52,627 nt of DNA from Candidatus Poribacteria bacterium (GTDB lineage Bacteria; Poribacteria; WGA-4E; PCPOR2b), in assembly GCA_028819845.1 (NCBI GenBank), contig JAPPKS010000009.1, positions 1 through 52,627 on the forward strand, read 5' to 3'. The position numbers were made by a program, and so were the translations under genes. Under the pieces are notes generated by a model. That model was given only the letters and a program-made list of their open reading frames with translations, searched no databases and was not told the origin of the DNA. Of the stretch, positions 1-8,652 are shown piece after piece (position 1 is the stretch's first letter; each line of letters opens with the position of its first letter).

Positions 1-75
1 TACTTGACTACTATTTTAGAAACTCTATTCTGAATAATCAGGTGCGTTTGCCCTGCTTATCCGGTTGCTTTTCGA

Positions 76-104
76 TTGACACTTGTTCTCTTTTTTGATA
101 ATCT
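76..104 (+). promoter_or_regulatory. Candidate sigma70-type promoter upstream of the PhyH-like gene
   Basis: TTGACA at 76-81 is followed, 17 bases on, by TAATCT at 99-104. The -35 is perfect and the -10 is only fair. It lies about 210 bases before the chosen start of the dioxygenase gene, so a long leader would be needed. Nothing else was recognised in bases 1-278. Confidence 0.3.
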
Positions 105-314
105 GCCAAGACCAGAAATACAAATTTCAGAGCAAATTTAATATCTAGTATGCGAAACTGGACGGCAAATAAATGAGATACAACTCCATGACACTATCCT
201 ACAATCACGAAGTCCATTTCGAGGTCAATAACATGTGCCTTGTAAGGCGGGAATATCTTTCTCGTCCGGTCAATCAATGTGAATAAACCCTTTCAAAATC
301 TTGGGAGTTTCATT

Positions 315-1100
315 ATGTCTGACTTCAAACTTACGCAGCAGCAACTGAATTTTATGGAAACCTTTGGATATCTGTGCTTTCCCGGCCTGCTCAACGACCG
401 AATTGATCAGATTATCGAAGCTTTTGAACAGGTTTGGGTGGACTTGAATGTAGAACACCCTGAAACACAGCGTACTTACATTGTACCGTTTATCGGACAA
501 AGCGAATATCTCAGTTCGCTGCTTGACGACGATCGCATTGATGGAATTTTCAGCAGCCTTTTGGGGGAAGATTACGTTTACTTGGGCAGCGACGGCAATT
601 TCTACAGCGGCGATTCTGGATGGCACTCGGATGGCGGTTGGCCGCGCCGCATTCGTCACTGCAAGATGGCGTTCTACCTCGACCCGTTGACCGCAAACAC
701 CGGCGCTTTGCGATTCATCCCTGGCAGCCACAGATATGGGGAAGCTTATGCCGAGACCATACAGCAAGGCGTTGCGACCTTGGGTGAGACCTATGGAATT
801 GACGCTACCGATGTGCCGGCAGCGGTAATGGAGACACATCCCGGTGACGTTGTGGTGTTTAACCAAGGCTTGAAACACGGTTCATGGGGCGGTAGCACGC
901 AACGCCGTATGTTTACGATTAACTGTAGTTATCGGTATAAAGAAGATCAGATGGATCTTCTCCAGAAGGAAGTAGGGATGACAATAGGTCATGAAGGCAA
1001 AATTTACGGCGAAAAAATGCTTGCGACAGCGGGGCCGCGCAGACTCGTGCATCTTGAACAGCCGTTATCAATTGCTCCGGGTGGCGTGCCTTTGGGATAG
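315..1100 (+). CDS. Phytanoyl-CoA dioxygenase (PhyH) family protein
   Basis: Predicted non-haem Fe(II)/2-oxoglutarate oxygenase of 261 residues. The HxD iron motif is H104-S-D106 in a Gly/Trp-rich context. A late histidine in the stretch GLKHGSWGG (near residue 188) would be the third iron ligand, and the Arg pair just after it could bind 2-oxoglutarate. I chose the ATG at 315 because GGGAG at 303-307 stands 7 bases before it. An in-frame GTG at 279 has no visible ribosome site. Family members hydroxylate varied small molecules, so the substrate cannot be stated. The last residues may be out of frame: a second frame stays open to 1204 with protein-like content. Family assignment is firm and function is open. 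Confidence 0.85.
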   Translation: MSDFKLTQQQLNFMETFGYLCFPGLLNDRIDQIIEAFEQVWVDLNVEHPETQRTYIVPFIGQSEYLSSLLDDDRIDGIFSSLLGEDYVYLGSDGNFYSGDSGWHSDGGWPRRIRHCKMAFYLDPLTANTGALRFIPGSHRYGEAYAETIQQGVATLGETYGIDATDVPAAVMETHPGDVVVFNQGLKHGSWGGSTQRRMFTINCSYRYKEDQMDLLQKEVGMTIGHEGKIYGEKMLATAGPRRLVHLEQPLSIAPGGVPLG

Positions 1101-1204
1101 AGCAGTTCAACCATTCCACGGCCTTCAATGATTACATTAAGAATTGCGAACGATTGGGCGTCCTGCCAACGATAACTGAGGTTGATACATCAAAAAATCA
1201 ATAA
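1051..1204 (+). other. Possible out-of-frame C-terminal extension of the PhyH-like gene
   Basis: A frame two bases off the dioxygenase frame stays open from about 1051 to a TAA at 1202-1204. From about 1090 it encodes a plausible globular tail (WRAFGIEQFNHSTAFNDYI, then KNCERLGVLPTITEV). It has no start codon or ribosome site of its own. It could be the true C-terminus displaced by a one- or two-base indel near 1050-1095, or chance. The rest of 1101-1342 shows no gene. Confidence 0.35.
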
Positions 1205-1342
1205 TTGGGCGTTACAGATTACTAATTTTTCCCCTATGTCTTCCTAGCTTCGTTCAAACCTGTCAAGAATTTTATTGAATGACTCTTGCTGTTAATATAG
1301 GCGTATTTGAATTCCACATGGTAGAGGGAAGGTTGGAATGAA

Positions 1343-2485
1343 TTGAAAAGCACATTCTTAAAAGACATGGCATTCCGCAAAGCACGCATTGCAATGACTG
1401 CAATCGCTATCACTGTATTGATTGCACTAATTCTGATGTTGGGCGGAATTATGAATGGCATGCGTATACAAGCACAGCAGTACGTCAAATCTACGGGGGC
1501 AGATATTTGGATTTCCGCGGAAGGCTCCGGTGGCGCGTTCGTTGGCTTTTCAATGATCAACCCGGAGTATCTTGCCTATCTCAATAATGCCCAAGATCTG
1601 AAACCCAAATCTACATCACAACTCGTTTTTGCACAAGCGCGGCCTGTAATCAGAGGTAAGACCGGCAAAGCCATTGTCGTAGGATATCAAAACGGAAAAC
1701 TCGGCGGGCCCGTACGTTTAGTCGAAGGACGTTTGTTCACGCCGAGTCAATACGAGGATTATCGGCCGGAAGATATCCCGTCACCAGAGGTTGTCATTGA
1801 TGAAAAAATGGACCTTGAAATAGGCGAACGCCTATCGATCGGCGGCAGCAAACTTAAAGTCGTCGGCAAAGCCAAAAGCCTGATGTTTGTACTTGACACA
1901 CCGCTGTTATTTATGGATATCCGAACCGCGCAAAATGTGATGCTAGACAACATACTGTATGTCAATATGATCCTTTCAAAAGCCGCGGACGGACGTCCGT
2001 CCGACGAAGTTGTGGAAGCCTTAAATCGATCGGATGCAGAATCGAAAATGATTGAAGTTTATACGCTTAAGCAGACTATTGGGGACATTCTCGAGACCTA
2101 CGTGGATGAACCAATGAAGGCGGTTCAGTTCTTGCGCGCGATGCTGTGGTTAGCCACCGGAATTATCGTTGCCATGATAACTTACGTCACGACGCTTGAA
2201 AAGACACAGGAGTTTGGTACATTGAAAGCCATCGGCGCGTCAAATTCCTATGTGATATCCCTGATTCTAAAGCAAGTCGCTTTGACTACCATTATCGGGA
2301 TAATATTTGGGCTTGTTCTGTCGTTCATCTTCGCGGCTGCCGCTCCAATATTTGTCGCAATCCACCTAGTCGAAGCCGTGATCGTGGCGATTATCAGCTT
2401 CATTGTCTGCTGTAGCGGTGGTTACCTCGCTGGGCGGAAAGCTATTTCTATCGATCCTATGGTCGCATTCAGAGGAGAAATTTAA
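1343..2485 (+). CDS. ABC transporter permease, MacB/FtsX type
   Basis: Membrane subunit (380 residues) of a type VII ABC transporter. There is one N-terminal membrane helix (around residues 13-33), a long extracytoplasmic region resembling the MacB periplasmic core domain (about 40-255), and three C-terminal helices (about 260-285, 300-335, 340-365) of the FtsX fold. The start is TTG at 1343, supported by GGGAAGG about 10 bases upstream. An in-frame ATG at 1367 is the alternative. The stop overlaps the ATG of the ATPase gene by one base (TAATG), so the two are translationally coupled. This family exports lipoproteins, peptides, antibiotics or glycolipids. The substrate is unknown, and no adaptor (HlyD/MacA-like) gene is next to it. 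Confidence 0.9.
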   Translation: MKSTFLKDMAFRKARIAMTAIAITVLIALILMLGGIMNGMRIQAQQYVKSTGADIWISAEGSGGAFVGFSMINPEYLAYLNNAQDLKPKSTSQLVFAQARPVIRGKTGKAIVVGYQNGKLGGPVRLVEGRLFTPSQYEDYRPEDIPSPEVVIDEKMDLEIGERLSIGGSKLKVVGKAKSLMFVLDTPLLFMDIRTAQNVMLDNILYVNMILSKAADGRPSDEVVEALNRSDAESKMIEVYTLKQTIGDILETYVDEPMKAVQFLRAMLWLATGIIVAMITYVTTLEKTQEFGTLKAIGASNSYVISLILKQVALTTIIGIIFGLVLSFIFAAAAPIFVAIHLVEAVIVAIISFIVCCSGGYLAGRKAISIDPMVAFRGEI

Positions 2486-3159
2486 TGGGCGCAATCGTAC
2501 AGGGAAATGGCTTAACCAAGCGGTTTGGCCAAGGCGATGCTACCGTGGTGGCTGTTGATAGCGTTGATGTTGCAATTGAGGCGGGCGAATTGGTCATGAT
2601 TATGGGAGACAGCGGATGCGGAAAAACCACCCTGATTAGCTTGCTCGGTTGCATTCTCACACCGAGCGAGGGCGCTCTGTGCATTGATGGGAAACCAGTT
2701 GAATACGGTCACCAAAACCTTTCTGTCATTCGCCGGGAACGAATTGGCTTTGTATTTCAACTGTTTAATCTGATTCCTTACCTGACGGCCATTGAAAACG
2801 TGATGGTTGCGATGAACATTGCCGGAATCAAAGGCTACAGTGCAGAGGCACGGGCAAAGGAGTTGCTTACTCGGGTAGGGTTGGAACAGCGCTTATATCA
2901 TCGTCCTGCGCAGCTCTCCGGGGGTGAAAAACAGCGTGTATCCTTTGCGCGTGCACTTGCAAATAACCCTAAAATTGTCTTCGCCGACGAACCCACAGCA
3001 AATCTTGATAGCCGTCAAAGTGCAAATTTAATGAATCTTATCCGTGAACTACGTCAAGAACACCAAACAACGATTGCGATTGTGACGCATCATGAAGGGC
3101 TGAAGCAGGATGCAGACCGTGTTATCCAGATGAAGGATGGACGAGTCGTATCGAGTTAA
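2485..3159 (+). CDS. ABC transporter ATP-binding protein, LolD/MacB type
   Basis: Cytoplasmic ATPase partner (224 residues) of the preceding permease. Visible motifs in order are Walker A GDSGCGKTT (about residues 42-50), the Q-loop in VFQLFNL, the signature LSGGEKQR, Walker B IVFADEPT and the switch histidine in IVTHH. The length and the LxGGEKQR signature place it with LolD, MacB and FtsE-like ATPases, which drive mechanotransmission rather than substrate passage. The ATG overlaps the permease stop by one base. The beta-barrel gene 83 bases downstream may be co-transcribed and could provide the outer-membrane end of the route. Confidence 0.93.
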   Translation: MGAIVQGNGLTKRFGQGDATVVAVDSVDVAIEAGELVMIMGDSGCGKTTLISLLGCILTPSEGALCIDGKPVEYGHQNLSVIRRERIGFVFQLFNLIPYLTAIENVMVAMNIAGIKGYSAEARAKELLTRVGLEQRLYHRPAQLSGGEKQRVSFARALANNPKIVFADEPTANLDSRQSANLMNLIRELRQEHQTTIAIVTHHEGLKQDADRVIQMKDGRVVSS

Positions 3160-3242
3160 AAAATCTAGCGCCGAGTGAATTTGCTTACCGTGTAGGGATT
3201 CGATAAGATTAGTCGGTACGAATGCAGGCATGAGCATGAGCT

Positions 3243-4658
3243 ATGAGTCGAAACGACTTTTTCGTGTTTTGGGTCGTCATTTTGGTGCTTCCCTGCACGA
3301 TTCAGGTTTATGGACAAGTTGAGTCAAGCGAAATCCAGCATACCGAGAATGAATCCGCGCTATACGAATCACCGTCGGGATTGGAAGAGGCAATCCTCCA
3401 GCAAACTAACCTTTCCGGTGTTGGCTTAACCATCATCAACGAAGATCCGTTCTTCCGAATGCAGTTGCAACCGGAGGTCAACCTTGGCAAAATTGGGTTT
3501 GGGTTAGGTTTCGTGGTTTTGTACAATCCGAGCGCAGAAAATGACGAGGATAAAATCTTTACTGAGGATGCTGAGAACTGGGACAATCCCAGTTCCTATC
3601 TGCGAACCGTCCGGTATGTGCGTTTTGGACACCTCGGCGATTCGTTCTACACCCGATTCGGAGAATTGGATTACGTCACCATCGGGTATGGATTCATCAT
3701 GTCCGGCTATTCCAACCACGATCGGCGTGGAATACGCCTGAACCTAAGCAATGACACTAAGAAATACGGGGTAGAGACTGTCATAAACAACGTCAGCAAT
3801 CCGACAGTGTTTGGTGGGCGGACATACATTCGTCCACTGCAGAAAGAGCATGAGTCGGCAATCCTTAACCGTCTAGAATTCGGAGGTACCTACCTAACTG
3901 ATATTGACCCATCATGGGGCAATCAGAATGAAGATCCGCTCGTGGCGTTAGGTGTGGATGTCGGATTCCCGATAATTCACAACAGGCTGATGCGGGTAAA
4001 CTTGTACGATGAAATTGCCTTCCTAAACACAAAACCCACTTCAGATTCATCGGGCATGATTGAGCTCGCAAGCGGAAACGCCATCGGGATCGGTTTATCT
4101 ATTTTTCAAGCCTTGTTCAAGGTGGAGTATCGGACCTTTGGCGAGGCATACCGTCCTACCATTTTTGACTACACCTATGATGCAGCTAAGGCAAATGTGC
4201 CAGACTTTCTGGGAAAGGATACGGACACCCAAATTGACGGGCCAGGACGCGGATTCTTCTCACTGCTAGCCTGGCGGCCGACTCCAATGGTACATCTGCT
4301 AGGCACATTTGAAGATTACAACACGACCGAGCCGAAGTTATACATTGGCGTTACTGAATCTGGCCTGGTAGATAAGATGTCGTTCAGAGCGTTTTATGTC
4401 AAGCGTAACATCGGCGAACCGGATACGGGATACCCGGATGGCATCGGAAGCAAAGACCCATTATTCTTCGAAGATCTGTTCCGCCTTGATGAAAAATCCG
4501 CGTTCACCGTGCGGATTGGGTATGAAGCGTATGCACCCATTGAGGTGGCGGTTATCCGAGAGTTTCGGTTTCGGCAGGTGGAAAAACCGGATAAGAGTTT
4601 TGGCTTCGAGCCAATTCGGAAAACCACAGTCGAGGTAGGAGTGAGTCTCAAGTTCTAA
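3243..4658 (+). CDS. Predicted outer-membrane beta-barrel protein
   Basis: Unrecognised protein of 471 residues. It starts with a signal peptide (hydrophobic stretch about residues 5-20, cleavage likely near VYG-Q). The mature chain has alternating polar/aromatic strands typical of a beta-barrel and ends in VGVSLKF; a C-terminal Phe is the usual signal for outer-membrane insertion by the BAM machinery. No plug or catalytic domain was recognised. It directly follows the ABC permease/ATPase pair, which suggests, without proof, a shared export or lipid-transport role. It could equally be an independent porin. Confidence 0.75.
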   Translation: MSRNDFFVFWVVILVLPCTIQVYGQVESSEIQHTENESALYESPSGLEEAILQQTNLSGVGLTIINEDPFFRMQLQPEVNLGKIGFGLGFVVLYNPSAENDEDKIFTEDAENWDNPSSYLRTVRYVRFGHLGDSFYTRFGELDYVTIGYGFIMSGYSNHDRRGIRLNLSNDTKKYGVETVINNVSNPTVFGGRTYIRPLQKEHESAILNRLEFGGTYLTDIDPSWGNQNEDPLVALGVDVGFPIIHNRLMRVNLYDEIAFLNTKPTSDSSGMIELASGNAIGIGLSIFQALFKVEYRTFGEAYRPTIFDYTYDAAKANVPDFLGKDTDTQIDGPGRGFFSLLAWRPTPMVHLLGTFEDYNTTEPKLYIGVTESGLVDKMSFRAFYVKRNIGEPDTGYPDGIGSKDPLFFEDLFRLDEKSAFTVRIGYEAYAPIEVAVIREFRFRQVEKPDKSFGFEPIRKTTVEVGVSLKF

Positions 4659-4705
4659 GCCGGAAGCGGGGGACAATTTGAAAGAAGGATTTACCCCTTA
4701 TCAAA

Positions 4706-5491
4706 GTGCATTCATCGCTGCTGGAGAAATGGACCGGAGCACAAATACGCGTGATGAATAGATGGTTAGAAAGTCTAATCACGTTTATCTACCCCGCGAA
4801 ATGTCGATGCTGCGAATTGCCTATGGGCGTCGGTGGCGTCCACTACATCTGCGACACCTGTTGGGAAAAAATTGAGTTTCTGTCAACACCGTGGTGCGGA
4901 ATCTGTGGCACACCGCTCAACTCTAGCGCATCAAATAATAACGATGTATGCGCAGATTGTCGAAAGCAGCCGCCGTGGTATGGCAAACGACGCGCCATCG
5001 CATTTTATGAACCCACTGTGCGTGGGGCTATCCATCTCTTCAAATACGAAAAGAAGCGAATTCTGGCAAAACACTTGAATCAGTTAATTCAAGTGCATCT
5101 TCCCACGGATCTCTTCGCCGCCGACTATGATTTTTTAATCCCCATCCCGCTTCATACTCGTCGCCAACGCGATAGAGGATTTAACCAATCCGAACAGATT
5201 GCCCAGAGTATTGCGGAGATCTGGCACGTGCCAGTCCGGATGGATATCCTTTTTCGCATTAAAGACACTGCGCCGCAAAGCAGCATGAATTCTCGCGAGG
5301 AACGTATTGAGAACATCGCTGACGCCTTTGAAGTCCGCTCGATAGAAACCATTTCCAATCAACGAATATTGCTTGTCGATGACATCTATACAACAGGTAC
5401 AACCGTAGACGAAGCGTCAAGGGTTCTCCTGACTGGGAACCCTACTGAAGTCGATATATTGACGCTTGCCCGAACGAGACCGGCCAGATAA
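4706..5491 (+). CDS. ComF family phosphoribosyltransferase-like protein
   Basis: A 261-residue double zinc-finger/phosphoribosyltransferase protein. The N-terminal part carries CxxC pairs (CRCC, CDTC, CGIC, CADC) that form the family's zinc modules. The C-terminal half has the type I PRTase fold, with the PRPP loop in LLVDDIYTTGTT. ComF proteins take part in uptake of transforming DNA in competent species, but the family is widespread and often of unknown role. The start is GTG at 4706; an in-frame ATG at 4754 is an alternative and would still keep the zinc fingers. No other competence gene is present in the window. Confidence 0.87.
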   Translation: MHSSLLEKWTGAQIRVMNRWLESLITFIYPAKCRCCELPMGVGGVHYICDTCWEKIEFLSTPWCGICGTPLNSSASNNNDVCADCRKQPPWYGKRRAIAFYEPTVRGAIHLFKYEKKRILAKHLNQLIQVHLPTDLFAADYDFLIPIPLHTRRQRDRGFNQSEQIAQSIAEIWHVPVRMDILFRIKDTAPQSSMNSREERIENIADAFEVRSIETISNQRILLVDDIYTTGTTVDEASRVLLTGNPTEVDILTLARTRPAR

Positions 5492-5510
5492 CAATTTTGG
5501 AGATTTCAAG

Positions 5511-6218
5511 ATGAAACTTCTAATCACTTCTGCAGCTTCTGATTTAGGTCAAACATTAGCGGCAACTTTCTCTAGTAAATATCAGGTTCGCCTGACTGAT
5601 CTGGTTGATGTCGAATCCGATCTTGAGTTCGTCCGCAGTGATCTCGGTCATGGTGAGGCGACTAACGAGCTAGTGCGGGGAATAGATACCATAATCCATC
5701 TAGCGGCGTTGCCCCACGTCCTGCTTTCAGAATCATGCGATGCAGCAAATTTGGAAATCGACTTTTTAACACGGTGCACGTACAACTTGCTGTTAGCTTC
5801 CGCTGCCGAGAATGTATCGCATGTCATCTACGCGAGTACACTAGGCCTAATGGAGCAGTATGATGAAGATTGGACTGTCACTGAATGCTGGCGTCCGCTG
5901 CCCACAACAGACGCTTGCACGCTCTCTAAGCACCTCGGCGAATTCGTGTGCCGCGAATTTGCCCGCGAAGGACTGATCAACATCACTTGTCTTAGATTAG
6001 GTGCACTAGTCACCGAAGCCAAAGTCTCAAACCAACCATTTGACGCGGCATGGCTTGAACTGAAAGACGCGGTCCACGTATTTGAGTGTGCGCTAAACGC
6101 GCCTGCCGCAAAGTGGGAAATATTCCACGTCCAATCGGAATATCTAGATTCACGCTTTTCCATCCTCAAGGCGAAGGATTCCCTAAAATTCAATCCGCAG
6201 TTTTCTTTTGAAAGGTGA
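5511..6218 (+). CDS. NAD-dependent epimerase/dehydratase family protein, atypical active site
   Basis: Extended short-chain dehydrogenase (235 residues). The N-terminal Rossmann segment is degenerate (LITSAASDLGQTL instead of GxxGxxG). DLVDVESD could give the adenosine-binding acid, and YAST gives the usual Ser/Thr. The catalytic YxxxK motif reads C136-T-L-S-K140, so the proton-donating Tyr is replaced by Cys. The ATG at 5511 is preferred because of GGAG about 11 bases upstream; a longer TTG start would run into the comF-like gene. Four bases separate it from the second epimerase gene, so they form an operon. Without the Tyr it may be a non-redox or regulatory partner of that paralogue. Confidence 0.8.
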   Translation: MKLLITSAASDLGQTLAATFSSKYQVRLTDLVDVESDLEFVRSDLGHGEATNELVRGIDTIIHLAALPHVLLSESCDAANLEIDFLTRCTYNLLLASAAENVSHVIYASTLGLMEQYDEDWTVTECWRPLPTTDACTLSKHLGEFVCREFAREGLINITCLRLGALVTEAKVSNQPFDAAWLELKDAVHVFECALNAPAAKWEIFHVQSEYLDSRFSILKAKDSLKFNPQFSFER

Positions 6219-6221
6219 ACA

Positions 6222-6953
6222 ATGAAGGTACTGATTTTGGGCGGACACGGTTTTTTAGGCCCACATCTCGTGACGGCGTTAGAACCATATCACCATCTGC
6301 GCATCACAGATATCAAACCGATTGAGACCGAACATGAATCAATGCACGTTGACGTTGGATCGCTGGATGAAGTTTTGAAAGCTGCGGAGGGGATGGAGGC
6401 TATCATCAACTGTTCGGTTTTGCGTGAGGATCGCCAGCTCGCGTTTGATGTGAACACACGCGGCTGCTACAACACCATGTGCGCCGCAGTAAAACACGGC
6501 ATTCGGAGAGTGATTAACACCGGTCCGCATTTTACGATCCAAGGAAGTTCCTACACGGACTTCGACTACGAAATTAATCCGGATGTGCCTCCGCATCCGG
6601 GCACACTCCTTTATGCAATCTCAAAGGGACTCGGGCAGGAAATTTGTAAAGTTTTCACAGAGAATCATGACATTTATGTGCTCTGTTTTCTTTTTCTAGC
6701 GTTCTATTCTCATGATGTTGCGGGTGAAGGCACAGATATCAATTCGTTCTCTGTCTCGTGGCAAGATGCGGCAGAGGTATTCAGGTTGGGATTGGAGATT
6801 GACCTTGTCGAACTTCCGTCGCGGTGCGAGGTATTCAATATCTTTAGCAATCTACCGCATCGGCAATTCTCTAACGACAAAGCAAAACGGATTCTCGGTT
6901 TCAACCCGCAAGACAACTTTGAGAAGCGGTGGCACAAGAAGCGCGAGTCGTAA
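6222..6953 (+). CDS. NAD-dependent epimerase/dehydratase family protein
   Basis: Extended SDR of 243 residues with an intact GGHGFLG nucleotide loop at the N-terminus and an intact catalytic Y131-A-I-S-K135. It probably acts on a nucleotide sugar or other hydroxylated substrate, but nothing local defines which. It follows the first SDR by four bases, with AAAGGTG as a ribosome site. The pair looks like a duplication in which the upstream copy lost its catalytic Tyr while this one kept the full set. It is somewhat short for a sugar epimerase (usually 300 or more residues), so the substrate-binding lobe is reduced. Confidence 0.85.
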   Translation: MKVLILGGHGFLGPHLVTALEPYHHLRITDIKPIETEHESMHVDVGSLDEVLKAAEGMEAIINCSVLREDRQLAFDVNTRGCYNTMCAAVKHGIRRVINTGPHFTIQGSSYTDFDYEINPDVPPHPGTLLYAISKGLGQEICKVFTENHDIYVLCFLFLAFYSHDVAGEGTDINSFSVSWQDAAEVFRLGLEIDLVELPSRCEVFNIFSNLPHRQFSNDKAKRILGFNPQDNFEKRWHKKRES

Positions 6954-6971
6954 AACCTGAAAACACGATTT

Positions 6972-7172
6972 TCACATCATCAGTTGATTTTCAACGGTTT
7001 TATCATCAAATAGGTTGTCAATGCTGGTCGCTACTGCGAATAAACCGATCGGAATTGATACGATTATCACGAATGCCCTGAGAACACACCCGAATACGTA
7101 TTTGAGTTTGTCGATTGACCTCCCCGCTTTTGCCCCTGAACTCCCTCCTGATGGTGGCGCCCCCGCAACCAT
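6972..7172 (-). CDS. Possible small single-span membrane protein
   Basis: Weak candidate of 66 residues. A Gly/Ser/Ala-rich N-terminus is followed by one convincing membrane helix (about residues 28-50) and a short acidic tail. A stop codon lies immediately before the ATG, and only a weak purine stretch precedes it. It sits at the edge of a decayed region and may be the surviving end of a longer broken gene. Confidence 0.22.
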   Translation of the reverse strand: MVAGAPPSGGSSGAKAGRSIDKLKYVFGCVLRAFVIIVSIPIGLFAVATSIDNLFDDKTVENQLMM

Positions 7173-7296
7173 TTACGCCCACAAGTTTGTAACCAAGTTC
7201 GAACTGCCGGGCGAATTTCTCGATTTAGACCCCACCTCAGAAGAAGGAGCGCGAGTATGTCCATCAACCCACCAAGATTCCTTGTTAGCTAGCTAG

Positions 7297-8159
7297 AATT
7301 TATATCGGAGATAACAGTTGGCGGAATCACGAGAAATGCCGCCGTAAACTAAAATGACCGCGCCACGGCATGAAGGCATACAGATAGAGACATTGGAAGC
7401 GTCCTAAACCGATTTTTTCGATACGATTGAAAAGCAAGTGCAACGCATTGACAGTCCGCAGTTGGTCCACGCGATACGGGACGTGAAGACGCCGTATCGC
7501 TAGGCATTGGAGCCGTTTCAAGTTCAGCTTGTGGCGGGGAACAATTCGAAAGATTTAGGACCTACGCAGTTCAGTTTGTAGTAGCGCAATTTATTGCGCG
7601 TCCGGCAGGTCTTTCACTACATGGTACGTCACCTGACATATTTTGTTGCCCTACTACCAACCTTTGGACGTTTAACTGCGTAACTCCTAAGATTAACAAT
7701 CCGTCGAAACTGCCGAATTTTTCTAAAATCGTACAGGACTGGCCTAATAGTCCGTATCTGACAAGGAAGACAGCGCCGGTGCTCTTCAAGATGTTGGGAC
7801 CGACGCGCCGGAAATTTTCAATGGTGCATATTCCGATGAGCTACTGCAGCGGATTTGCGAAGAGATCCAAGACAAAGGACACCGAATACTGAAGAAGAAA
7901 CTGGAGACCGTGTTGAAACACAACAGCGAAGGCATTAGCGCGGTGCTCGGGGACGATTATCATAAAATGCTGAATACGGCGTCCGAATTGCCGTAATACA
8001 TGGATGATTTAGAGAACCGCAAGGGCATTCTAAAACGGTGTTTAATCAGTTGCGGACTCTAGCATATTGGGCAGTGTCCGATGGTTTAGCTGAGACGCAT
8101 GGAGGAGAGACAGACGGAGGACGAGAGCCAGCCGAAGTAGCCAAACATTAGGCTAGTTT
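7297..8159 (+). pseudogene. Decayed coding region, no intact gene
   Basis: No credible intact gene. Plus-strand pieces look like old protein sequence cut by stops: around 7370-7580 a frame reads through two in-frame stops (with DTIEKQVQRIDSPQLVHAI). Around 7780-7996 an open stretch without a good start is rich in charged helix (LLQRICEEIQDKGHRILKKK) and ends at TAA. From 7999 more charged sequence follows, again broken by stops. The family was not recognised. It may be one or two dead genes between the epimerase pair and the minus-strand prs operon. Confidence 0.4.
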
Positions 8160-8639
8160 TCAGTATTTTTTCGTACAGAATTCCCACAGATCTTTTAGGA
8201 GAAACAAAGGTGTTACAGCAAGAAAAGACAAGACTCCAAATATAGTGGCGCCAATCATTACTGGCCATGAATTAATAAATCGTGCAATCTCACGAACGAA
8301 GTACCAATCATGTTTAACAGTCGAATTCAAAAGGTTTGACAACGGGAACACCGCTACATCGCCTACCAATGTAGGCTCTATAGGTCCCCCATATTTTAAA
8401 AAGTGAATAACTTCGCCCAAAAAATAACATGCCATTACAATGGCATTGACAAAGGACGAAAGAGCAATGCCAATTAGAACTAAAATTAGGGCGACAAAGA
8501 CAACGCACCCGGATAGGACATCGTCCTCCTCGGATGGCGACTTCGTAGATGCGTCTTTTTTATCTGCGGGATCCACGGGGTATCGCTTCCTCGCCTCAGG
8601 CATTTTTGGTGTATCGAATCCTATTCTCTCGTTCAACAA
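8160..8639 (-). CDS. Small hypothetical membrane protein downstream of prs
   Basis: Unrecognised protein of 159 residues. A charged, Lys/Asp/Glu-rich cytoplasmic-type N-terminus (about 1-42) precedes a hydrophobic helix (about 44-63), a second amphipathic/hydrophobic helix (about 66-82) and a third near the C-terminus (about 125-150). It starts 13 bases after the prs stop, so it is probably the last gene of that operon. Downstream the DNA is decayed. No known family is visible, and membership of a nucleotide pathway rests on position only. Confidence 0.55.
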   Translation of the reverse strand: MLNERIGFDTPKMPEARKRYPVDPADKKDASTKSPSEEDDVLSGCVVFVALILVLIGIALSSFVNAIVMACYFLGEVIHFLKYGGPIEPTLVGDVAVFPLSNLLNSTVKHDWYFVREIARFINSWPVMIGATIFGVLSFLAVTPLFLLKDLWEFCTKKY

Positions 8640-8652
8640 TGCGGCGCGCTGA

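Noticed and set aside
279-314. Longer GTG start for the PhyH-like protein
   Set aside because: No ribosome site before 279, whereas GGGAG supports ATG at 315.
1986-2003. Perfect 18-base palindrome CGGACGGACGTCCGTCCG
   Set aside because: It lies well inside the ABC permease coding region and is explained by codons for a plausible peptide; there is no sign of a regulatory role.
7015-7296. Plus-strand open frame of 93 codons
   Set aside because: It overlaps the better minus-strand membrane-helix frame, has no ribosome site, and matches no family; probably debris.
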